The notes under the pieces were generated by a model. That model had not been told where the DNA came from. It saw only the letters and a program-made list of their open reading frames with translations, and did not search any database. A program made the position numbers and the translations under genes. 64,000 nt of DNA from Crossaster papposus (taxonomy: Eukaryota; Echinodermata; Asteroidea; Velatida; Solasteridae): NCBI GenBank assembly GCA_037893245.1, contig JBAIAA010000019.1:62001-126000 (forward strand), written 5' to 3'. This document shows, piece after piece, positions 22,637 through 34,600 of the stretch (position 1 is the first letter of the stretch; each line of letters opens with the position of its first letter).

Positions 22637-25600
22637 GTAAGAAATTGGTAGGAAAATAATGTGGAATTCCAGTGTAACCTTGACATACTGGCTATAATGA
22701 TTCCATAATTCAAATGTTATGTCGAGCCCCACCAGGAACTGGTAATTGACATACATACTTTTTAGCACAAGCTGTGGCTGCGTGCTAAGCTAAGGTCAGG
22801 TCAGGAGACGTCAATCGCTCAAGACAAGAGTCCAAGACCTGCGGAGATGGTGCACAATGCTTGTAATCGCGAGGAGTATGAACATGGAGGTAGGAAACAA
22901 TGCAAAATAATAACAATTAAATTATAATTATAATAATCATAATAACGAAACAATAATAATAATCTCGGTTAGGTTAAGTAAAATGGGAAATTATTATATG
23001 GTAAACAGGTCAATATATTACAATCTCGATACGTAATTCAAAATGGCAGTTACCATGGTTACCATTGAAAGCTGTACAGTCTTGTTCACGGGGCAAAAAG
23101 AACATGCGTTGCTAAACGCGCGCACATTTTAGAATGAACGCATGATGACTTGGAAGCGCAAACGTTTTCGATCGACGATGCATACACGAGCAACGCATGT
23201 AAATTCGCCCTGTGAACAAAATGGCGCATATTACCGTGAAACACCTTAAGTTAGCAAATTACAAATATTACTTTGTGAAAAGATGGAGATTTTTAATTGT
23301 TTTATTTCGCTTTGTTCATCAAGGCCGGTTTTGCAGGCAGGGGCCTAGCGAGGAAATTTGGGGGGTGGGGGGGGGGGGGGGGGGGGGGGAGGTGGAAGTA
23401 AATTTGCTGATTCGAGGCCGAGCGCAGCTTTACGGAATAGGGTCCGGAATTCTAGATGCTCTATCTGTGGTCCAATCCAAGGCATTTCCTGGCTATTTTC
23501 CTCTGACTCTTTCAATCAAATTTGCAAAAACATTCTTGGAATTTTTTATTGGGTGGCCCATTTTGTGGACTGAGTATCTTGCGACAAGTGCAGTTGCCGA
23601 CTGAGGCTCGAAAAAGTATTGTGTGGTGTGACACCCCCCCCCCCCACCAACAATTTCCCAGTGGCTACGCCCCTGTGAGCAAGTATTCTGTAGTACTGGC
23701 AAACTTGAAACCCATCTTTCAGTTGAAACCCAAACTTAACCCCAAGTTCATATTGTATGTGTTTATATGCAGGAGTTTGAAAGTGCCCCCGATTGGGACT
23801 CGTCCAGTCATTGCGATGAAGAAGAGGTAAATTTGGAACAATTATGGAACATTAAAAAAATAACACCAATACATAATGTCACTGATTCTCCCTTGGTAAA
23901 TGTAAATGAATGGGGGGGGGGGGGGGGGAAATGGGGAAACAAAAAAAATCACTGTGAGGGAGTGTGAGTTTTTATGTTGGCGATCGCGATTTTTTTCAAT
24001 TTGATTTTTCTGACAATTGCTGGATATCTATCGCAATAATTTTGCCGGATGCCTAGAATCATTATTTACTTTCAAAAAAGAAAGATATTTCTTAATAATT
24101 CAGTTAGTAATTTATTTTGATATCTGCAAATGGTGTATCCTACCTTTAATAATCCTTCAAAACTGAAAGAGAATTGAAGAGGTTTGAGGAAGGAGGATAA
24201 TAATCCTGAGTCTGTGGTTTTTCTGCAGGAGACAATCAGTAATACAGACTGGGAGGACTCATCAACCGATGAAGACGATGATGTAAATTATGACAATGGG
24301 GACAGTAAAAGAATATCAATACATAATGCAACAGAACAGAACGATTCAATTCCTCCCCTGGTCTACATGTTTGCTCGGTGATGTTAAAATAATCCTGGCG
24401 CGAACTGGTTAATGGTTTGACTAATGAGTGCCGCGTAACTTACAAATCTTCAATGAAATGACTAGGATGTACTTGGATATGTTTTATAACACCTCACTCA
24501 CAGATTCTGTGTCTTGATTGGCCGAGAGCGCGGCACGTGTCACTTGCTATTTTTACTATTTTTTACTTGTGCTATCCAAAAAGACTATACCACGCAAAAA
24601 GGACTATGCGCATAGCAACGAAAGCGTGACTGAAACCCAGACGTGTGTTTCGGTGCATTGCGTAAACATTGCTCTATCACCTTCGCACCCGTTCATCAAG
24701 GCAACAAAGTACACGTATGATCGAGAGACGTATAATTCGGAGATTTTTTGTCATTACTATACTTTCAGGAAGCTTAAATTGTGCAGAATCTGAGTGAGGT
24801 GTTATAAAACAAATATCGACTGCTTTATTTCGGTGATCCATGGAGCATTCTATTTTCCCTCGGCTTCGCCTCGGGAAAATAGAATGCTCCATGGATCACC
24901 TCGGGAGGCTAGTTTACTATACCACTCAAAGCAGTCAATATTTGTATAATATAATATACAAATAATGAATGTTTGCACGATGCTAAGATTAATATTATGA
25001 GGTGACAGATGGAATGTTTCCATTGCACAAGGCGGAGCCGAGAGGAATGGAACGTTACATCTGTCATCCGAATAAAATTATTATTTCCATCAAACGAACG
25101 TCCATGTTTTATACAACGCCTGAATGAATTCTCGCCATCTGATTGGTTATTGTGCAACCGTGCTATGTAAGTTCTATTCACTGTTAAAAAAAAACATTGG
25201 ATATATTGTTGGTGTGGCCGTGCGTTGGAACGAAAAATACAATGCACATGGTCATCGATCCACTAATCAGATGACGGGATTTATTTAGGTGTTGTATAAA
25301 CAAATATGTTTTTGTATTACTATTTCATACCTTTTATTTTGCAGGCCAGGCTGTCCATAACTAATTTGTTGGTTCACTTATTTACTTTTCTATTTAGAAC
25401 CAGTCCCCCGACCCGGCTCATGACGAAGAAGAAGTGCATGTACAAGTAGTACCTCCTAAGAAAAACAGAATCAGAACACCAGTAAGCTTACATAATTAGT
25501 GCATGACAGTGCATGCTAAAATGGTTACCAAAAAAACGTTAAACCACGTTTGAGGAGATTGTCCATCCACCTTCAACAATTTGAGAGACTTTGTGATAAT

Positions 25601-28600
25601 CTAGTGTTGATGTTTAGAAATAATCCTGACAAATGATAGGTGTGGCTAATTTGGATCTGGATTAAGATATAAATGGCCCATTAGAGATGGCATGTCCAAA
25701 ACTGGTTTGTCCACTGGAGCTTCTTACTTTATTTTCTGTCTTCAACACGTCTTCATTCACTTGGCCCAAATATGGTAAAATTGTGTATCTCTACAAAAGT
25801 TGTTATGGAAAAAATTATACGTTTTGAGTATTGTAATTTTGCATTAATTTAAAACCAATTTCATTCAAACTGTTTGTAATTTCTCCAATATTAATCCATT
25901 CTATTAATAGTTCCTTCAACATACTATTTTTTTATAAATGTGCCAATTATAGGATTATTTAAAGATACATCATTCCATTTTGGAACATGTCCCCGCAATT
26001 TAACATGCTAAAATGATGTATCTTTTTAAAAGCGAAAACATGCTACACATGATTTACGTCTATAAAACTATTAAATAAGCCAAATTATTTGTTTGAAGAA
26101 ATGATACATCTCACAAATATGGCAGATTAGGTTATTTTGGTATTTATGTATGCAGAAGATACAACTTTGGACTGCATTAGGAGAAGTTAATGCACTGCGA
26201 ATGATGACATGATGAAGACAGAAACTAAAGGTACATTCGTTCATCACATGTCATTACACATGTAGTATACCAGCCATTAAGAGTACACTCCTCTTTCTCA
26301 CAACAGGGAAACCGAGCCGAAAGAAGTTGCCCTCTTTGTCATGGGAGGTATAAATACCTATCCCAACACCTTCAGCGCACTCACCGTATTCGGAAATAAA
26401 TACAAGAGGCATGTTGAGCTCGGACGAGCCAAAGAAAGGTAACACACGGTTAAGAAAGGCGTGCCAGAGTCGTGCCGAGCCAAATGAGTGCATTCGGTCT
26501 GTCGCAAGTCCCATGTCTGAAATGATTAGGAGCGACTTGGCACGATACATAGGCGACAAATGATCAACTGTAAGGGTTGGTACATTGTAGATTGATACCA
26601 ACCTGAATTTCTATTAACAAAATTTATGTATATTGTTTGTGATTGATATTTAGCTGTCACTTGCTAAATACATAGCATAACAATCACATAAAATTTTGAC
26701 TTGTTACCCGTTTTTACTAAGCCAGGATTTTTGTGCTGATATGAGCAAATGCTTGGGCAAAAGCTTGGGCAAAAACTTGGGCAAAAGCTTGGGCAAAAGC
26801 TCTTTTAAAAATATATTACATGTATGTTATATTTTTATATCTCATGTCTTGCAATCAGGGAACCCATAAACCGGACAACAAAAACATCAAGACCAGGAGT
26901 GCAGCGGGCAACACACCGCTGCACATACAAAGAATACAAAAAATTGATATCCATTTGCGGGTTCAGCACAAAATGAAAGTATGTATGCACAGTTACTCTG
27001 TACAGTATGTTACCCAAATGTACTACATATAGGTTTCTTCACACTAGCTAGATGACCGTCTGCAGGTGTAGTGTGAAACTATCACGCAATAAACAAATAA
27101 AAATGATACAGATGTAGCACAAATGCTGGTGTTGTATGTAGTAGGAAGAACTAATAAAGAATTGAAATGTATTTAAATTGTAATAAGTATACACTGGTTG
27201 CACCCATATTAATTTTGACATGGATCGGACGGACGTACATAATGTGAAAATCTCTGTCTGTATGACACAGGGTACATTTGTGTTTCTGTCTGTAATTCGA
27301 TTATCTCCAGAACATGACTTTTGATTAAATCACACAGCTTAGATCTAGCGAGTATCGTCACTACTTGACGAAATCCAGAAACACTGGTAGTGGTAGATAC
27401 GGCACAACGTCTAAGACAGCAGAACCAGAGATACCAAACCTGGGCAAGGGTCCAAAAGGTGATTTATTAATTAACCCAAAAACCCCAAATCCGCTAACAT
27501 CAATTCTCACAATTGTTTTGATATTAGCAGACTTGGTCCAGAAGGCTCAAGGTAAAAATAGTGATAGATCATTTTGATAGACTTGGTGCAGGAGGCTCAA
27601 GGTAAGAATAGTGATAGATCATTTTGATAGACTTGGTGCAGGAGGCTCAAGGTAAGAATAGTGATAGATCATTTTGATAGACTTGGTGCAGGAGGCTCAA
27701 GGTAAGAATAGTGATAGATCATTTTGATAGACTTGGTGCAGGAGGCTCAAGGTAAGAATAGTGATAGATCATTTTGATAGACTTGGTGCAGGAGGCTCAA
27801 GTTAAGAATAGTGATATATCATTTTGATAGACTTGGTCCAGAAGGCTCAAGGTAAGAATAGTGATAGATCATTTTGATAGACTTGGTGCAGGAGGCCTGA
27901 AGCAGTGCTGGTGCAATTGATGAATTTTGCAGAGAATCCAGTACTTTTTATTTCCTTTTTATTGACTGCGTGATAACGTACCGTGTTGGGGGATTCGGTC
28001 CATTATCATTGGTCATCCCCAACCCAGTCCGTTATTACGCAGTAAGGACCAGGTCCTCACCCTGTTACTCCTTTAATAAATACCTTTTTAGTTAGGAAAT
28101 AAACAGTGAATTTGCTCCAATTCTTTTACAAAACAATGCCGCCCCCTTGATCTAGTCGACCAATCAGAAGCATTCTTCCTATGTTTTTTCCTTTCAAGCA
28201 GATATCTTACGACAATTCCATGATTTCGTCGAAGTTGAAAAAGGATCGACTAGATCCGCCAAAAACGGCGGCCAACACCGTTCGCCAACTGCTATTGATA
28301 GCAGAAAAAATTGGCCTGGCAATCAACAAGCTTGTTTCGCCAAAGGTACCGCAAAAGTAAGTTCACATGATGTATGATGTTCACAGAACAGAAATCCAAA
28401 TTGTAATGAGGTTACAAACTAATATAAAGCAAACAAGTTCGTTTCTCTAAAACTGTACATGTACATAGCGTTAACCTTGTGGGGTCCCAACATTTATGAC
28501 GAGGTGCTTGAATTGTGGGATAACAAGTAAGACCATAACTCCCTGTTTGTCATGTATACTTATTTTGATTTCTTTTGACGATAATATCTTGAAACAATCA

Positions 28601-31600
28601 AATTTTTGCTTTACTTTTTATGTCAGAGCAATTTGACCGACAATGACATTTTTAAGTTTCAATTTGAACCTGAATCATGCGACATTGAGCCGCCTTGATG
28701 TTAATACTATACTTGCATTTTGGACACAGAATTAATGACTATTTAATTAAACCATGAAAATTGTTTGGACCCAAAATATTAAACATCAGTCTAATTTATT
28801 CAAATAAACTTTCAAAACCATACTCAAACCCTCACCTAACGAAAACTGAGGGCTCACTCGCATTACTGTTGTCATTTCCTACTTGTAGATTAGTAACGCT
28901 GCTGAGGAATGAGCAGAAACAAGATCAGACCATATATAAGTACCTGCTGGCACTGAAGCGGTTTGTACAGTTCTTAGAACTGCAGGACGAGGCAGCATCG
29001 GCCTTTAAGATCCGGCCATACAAGATAAAGAAAGCCACAATGCTGCTTGACCACTTCATGAGAAGTGTTCGTCCTGGCATCCTAGCCCAGGGCGAACCAA
29101 AACATATGGAGTTCTATATCTGCCACCTCGCGCCGCGGATCTCGCGTCGCGGATCTCGCCCCGCGGGTCGCGGATCTCGCATCGCGGGTCGCGGATCTCG
29201 CATCTCGCGTCGCGGATCTCGCATCGCGGGTCGCGGATCTCGCATCGCGGGTCGCGGATCTCGCATCGCGGGTCGCGGATCTCGCATCGCGGGTCGCGGA
29301 TCTCGCATCGCGGGTCGCGGATCTCGCATCGCGGGTCGCGGATCTCGCATCGCGGGTCGCGGATCTCGCATCGCGGGTCGCGGATCTCGCATCGCGGGTC
29401 GCGGATCTCGCATCGCGGGTCGCGGATCTCGCATCGCGGGTCGCGGATCTCGCATCGCGGGTCGCGGATCTCGCATCGCGGGTCGCGGATCTCGCATCGC
29501 GGGTCGCGGATCTCGCATCTCGCGTCGCGGATCTCGCATCGCGGGTCGCGGATCTCGCATCGCGGGTCGCGGATCTCGCATCTCGCGTCGCGGATCTCGC
29601 GTCGCGGATCTCGCGTCGCGGATCTCGCGTCGCGGATCTCGCGTCGCGGATCTCGCGTCGCGGATCTCGCGTCGCGGATCTCGCGTCGCGGATCTCGCGT
29701 CGCGGATCTCGCGTCGCGGATCTCGCGTCGCGGATCTCGCGTCGCGGATCTCGCGTCGCGGATCTCGCGTCGCGGATCTCGCGTCGCGGATCTCGCGTCG
29801 CGGATCTCGCGTCGCGGATCTCGCGTCGCGGATCTCGCGTCGCGGATCTCGCGTCGCGGATCTCGCGTCGCGGATCTCGCGTCGCGGATCTCGCGTCGCG
29901 GATCTCGCGTCGCGGATCTCGCGTCGCGGATCTCGCGTCGCGGATCTCGCGTCGCGGATCTCGCGTCGCGGATCTCGCGTCGCGGATCTCGCGTCGCGGA
30001 TCTCGCGTCGCGGATCTCGCGTCGCGGATCTCGCGTCGCGGATCTCGCGTCGCGGATCTCGCGTCGCGGATCTCGCGTCGCGGATCTCGCGTCGCGGATC
30101 TCGCGTCGCGGATCTCGCATCTCGCATTTTATTTGCTGGGTAATGCGCATGCCCAATGACAATGTGTAATTTGAGAAGCATGGTCAGGGTGCGTTTCCTT
30201 TGCGTTTTGTTCTCGCCCATTGTAATGTATACATTAGCGCTGGACGATATCACGATAATATCGTCACGATACGATACTGAAGACGATATCGACAGTATCG
30301 ACTTTGGTTTTAAAAATATCGAAATATCGTGACCCAGACGATATTCGCAAGATATAGTCGATATTTAACAAAATGTATTAAAACTGCTTGCAAACAAACA
30401 AAAAACTTCACTGAAATCAGAACTTAATATGTGCCGCAAAAGTTATTGTAACTTACGCCTTCCCCTGAACGTACCCTTTGTCAACAAACCCAATTGCAGC
30501 CGATGCGCCGCTCACTACTTCCTCAGTGACAAGATCGTTATCCAATCCTAAAGTCCAGTTAAAAAATTCTTCGTTGCTATTTGGTGTTGACTTTCTTTTC
30601 TAGCTTTCCGCACAGACGTTCTCTCAACACAAAGGGCTACTCAAAGAATGTTGCCCTGGCCCCGCTTATCTCCAACAAAGATACATTGTATTTACTTACA
30701 CTAACCCTTGCCTGGCAGATACAGAATGTATTTAAAAGGCTTTGGCTGGTGTATTCCTCGAATTTATTTATCTCTTGGCCCAACCGATGGTCATTAAATT
30801 GGGTGTGAGTACTTTAAACAAACTTTGCCTACTCATTTGCAAAATGTATTAAGATGTAAAAATAAAAAGGGGTTAAAAAACCCTGAACCTGTTTATTTAC
30901 GAAACCCTAGTCGTAAAAAAAATATATTTCTAAGGTTAATTATGAAATTGTCCTTGTTTTATAGAAAAAAAGAAAAAGGGTACTTAAAGACTTATTTGTC
31001 TGATTTCCCAAAACATTTCCAACCAATTTCAGGGGTAAATAATAATACGATTTATTCTTGGTTTTTCCGGTATCTAACAAAATCGACATACACCTGACCA
31101 TTGAATTACGAGGCTAGCGAAATAAATTCCAGGTTTATATAATAATATTTATTTCTAGTTTTATTGTTTAAAAAAGAACAAAAAAGAAAACGGGACCTCA
31201 ACACTTAATATTTTGAGCTCCTCAACATTTTTCCAACAGATTTAAATGGGAAATTTAATACGATTTATTTTCCATTTTTCTTGTATTTGACAACAAAGAT
31301 CTATTTCGTGGCCCATAAATTACAAGGCTAGCTTTTAAAAACATTTACTAAACCTACACGAGCCAAGAATAAATAAGCAAGAATAAAATCGAGGTGGTAC
31401 AAAATCCCGATGGCGGACCCCAGGATAAACTGAGCCATGAATATTTGAAATACTTTAAATTAAGACCCAGAAATCAAGGCATGATTTTGAAACGGGTATT
31501 ATTTGTTGTCCTGCATTGTCCCTTAAAATGCACGAGCTGAGGTTTTATCCCAGCAAATTACTCCCGGAAGCATGTACTTCAATCTTAAAGTGAATTTCTA

Positions 31601-34600
31601 AACGTCCTAATAAGAAGTGGTTATTCAAATTTAATAAATAATTTGCTGGGTGTTATTTAATAAAACCATAATAGTTAATTTGTCCATAAAAAGATGTGGA
31701 AATTGTAAGAGCTTGTTACATTTTTCAATTTATAAGTGGTTCTGTGGTGTAGTTTTACATAATATTTAATAAACACCTTTATAGTGCACGAGGAATAAAA
31801 TAAAACCACGGGAGAATTATTCGGGAGTATTTTCCAAATATATTCCAAGTTGGAGCAAGCAACCCAGACAATGATTGACAGCTGACCTACAAAATGTATT
31901 ACATGAACATTGTAGCAAGTAGACCAACATGTGGCCGACCATTTCAATAGCTGGGAAAGTGGCCCATGTTGCTTTGAGTGCCGACAGTACCCGACCAGGC
32001 GGAATTCACAAAGTAAAAAAGGTATTACATTATTGTCAGATAAGCCTCCAACTGATCAGTCATGGACCAATAGGATTTGGCAGTTAGGTTTTGTTGAACC
32101 AGCGCCACAACCTTTCTTCCAAGGAGCGCCCAGTTCGTTGCCCTCTATGAAAATTGGCCAATCAGAATAATCTATCTTTGCGCAATAAAACCGCAAGTGC
32201 CCCCTCCGACTTGAACGGCGGCTGGATTTTTAGTGGAAGACGACGAAGCATTTTCACCGTCGCGTCTATTTTCAGCAACCATTCTGTTTATATAGTTTTC
32301 TTTTATAGACGTTCAGGAATCGCCACGATTCACACATGTCGTGTGACCGCGTTTAATTAACAGCTCGTTTGAGTTATTTTAACCGAGATCCGCGACGCGA
32401 GATCCGCGACGCGAGATCCGCGACGCGAGATCCGCGACGCGAGATCCGCGACGCGAGATCCGCGACGCGAGATCCGCGACGCGAGATCCGCGACGCGAGA
32501 TCCGCGACGCGAGATCCGCGACGCGAGATCCGCGACGCGAGATCCGCGACGCGAGATCCGCGACGCGAGATCCGCGACGCGAGATCCGCGACGCGAGATC
32601 CGCGACGCGAGATCCGCGACGCGAGATCCGCGACGCGAGATCCGCGACGCGAGATCCGCGACGCGAGATCCGCGACGCGAGATCCGCGACGCGAGATCCG
32701 CGACGCGAGATCCGCGACGCGAGATCCGCGACGCGAGATCCGCGACGCGAGATCCGCGACGCGAGATCCGCGACGCGAGATCCGCGACGCGAGATCCGCG
32801 ACGCGAGATCCGCGACGCGAGATCCGCGACGCGAGATCCGCGACGCGAGATCCGCGACGCGAGATCCGCGACGCGAGATCCGCGACGCGAGATCCGCGAC
32901 GCGAGATCCGCGACGCGAGATCCGCGACGCGAGATCCGCGACGCGAGATCCGCGACGCGAGATCCGCGACGCGAGATCCGCGACGCGAGATCCGCGACGC
33001 GAGATCCGCGACGCGAGATGCGAGATCCGCGACCCGCGATGCGAGATCCGCGACCCGCGATGCGAGATCCGCGACCCGCGATGCGAGATCCGCGACCCGC
33101 GATGCGAGATCCGCGACGCGAGATGCGAGATCCGCGACCCGCGATGCGAGATCCGCGACCCGCGATGCGAGATCCGCGACCCGCGATGCGAGATCCGCGA
33201 CCCGCGATGCGAGATCCGCGACCCGCGATGCGAGATCCGCGACGCGAGATCCGCGGCGCGAGGTGGCAGATATAGAACTCCATAAAAACAAACGAAAAAT
33301 TCAAGGTAAGAATGTTTTTCTCACATTTCAACCAAAAGACAAAGTTGCCGTTTCAAATAATTAAACGTGAAATGCATCATCCGTTTTAAATCATGGAAAA
33401 ACTTTACGTGTCCTCTGGCGAGAACTGGTTAAAGAAGTTATTGGGTTTAGAATTTATATTTTATTGTAAATGTTGTCATTCCAGGCATTGGAAATCTCAG
33501 CTTTTAGAACCAGTTCGCGTCGGATGACATATACACACAAAAACATAATTCTGAGATTCTAAACGAATGACGGATAAGCACGTAACGAACATATCTGTCA
33601 GCAACAGGTTCGCAGCGCTTGTGCTTGGTCAATGTAAAACATTTTTGTCATCTGTTTCCTTATTACAGAACACATTTTAATCCTACAAAGTTTTGTCTTT
33701 GCAGGCCTACTGGTCGACAGCCAACAAATATCAACATTCCGTGGACGGTCAAACCAGGAATTAAAGGCACTGGTGAACGGAAGTAAGTTTAAAACTGCAC
33801 ACATTACTCTCGTAAACGAACACAACTGTTTTTGAAAGATACTCAAATCCCCAATAAAGTTGTTTTAGAGTGACAAAACTTTGGCAGGTGTTGTAATCAA
33901 TCTCCGGTTGACGCAGGGTTGGACATTTTCCAGTGGAAAACACATCATGTTTTCAACCCTGCGTCAACTCCAAGATTTGTCCAGTGTAAAAAGGGCTTAA
34001 AATATGTAACATTTAAACCCCAACATGACCCAATATTACAAAATACTAATACATAGCAAGTAAACTGTAGCCTTGACCTAGCACAAAAAACAGCGTTTGT
34101 TTTCAACCGGCGTCGAGCAGTTATTCTTATGTTATTTGTGTTTTGTCGCGATCGCCGCCCGTTGATCGCGAATTTTTCTTTATAAAATTATATTTTTCAG
34201 AATAATTACAGGATATCTAGCGCAATCATTTTGCTGGATGCCTAGAATCAATATTTACTTTCAGATTAGCAAGATATTTCTTAATAATTCGGTAGTAAAT
34301 TTTTTCGATATCTGCAAATAGTATATATCCTACTTTTAAAGCTAAGTAAAAACGATTTGCAGATATCGAACAATTTTACTACCGAATTATTCGAAAATAT
34401 CTTACTTATTTGAAAGGAAATATTGATTGTAGGCATCCAGCAAAATGACTGCGCTAGATATCCTATAATTGTTCCGAAACATTATTTGAAAACAAATTTG
34501 GGATTGCCGGATGGCGATCGCAAAAAAACAAAAACAACATAAGAACAACTGCTCGACGCCAAATTGAAAACGAATATAGTTTGTTATTCCTTTCCCTGGC

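Larger units (their letters stand above)
29099..33290. mobile_element. Satellite-armed terminal-inverted-repeat element inserted in exon 8
   Basis: The element spans 29105-33284 (4,180 bp), flanked by the direct repeat AAAACA (29099-29104 and 33285-33290). Both ends begin TATGGAGTTCTATATCTGCC and stay identical for at least 50 bp before running into GC-rich tandem arrays, so each arm is about 1 kb and the two arms are in opposite orientation. The 2.2-kb centre has no recognisable transposase, so it is non-autonomous. A 6-bp target duplication fits Dada-like or other cut-and-paste groups, but I cannot assign a superfamily. Removing it with one AAAACA rejoins exon 8 in an open frame. Confidence 0.85.

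Noticed and set aside
27365-27577. 70-codon frame (SRNTGSGRYGTTSKTAEPEI) as another recombinase exon
   Set aside because: Its possible splice sites do not fit the phase-0 junction between exons 6 and 7, so I left it out.
28761-30253. Long frames of 370-460 codons on both strands encoding Arg-rich repeats
   Set aside because: They are products of the 14/21-bp satellite, which is stop-free in several frames. Only the first part (28889-29104) is a real exon.
32357-33364. Frames of 300-330 codons on both strands
   Set aside because: Mirror-image satellite arm; the same artefact.
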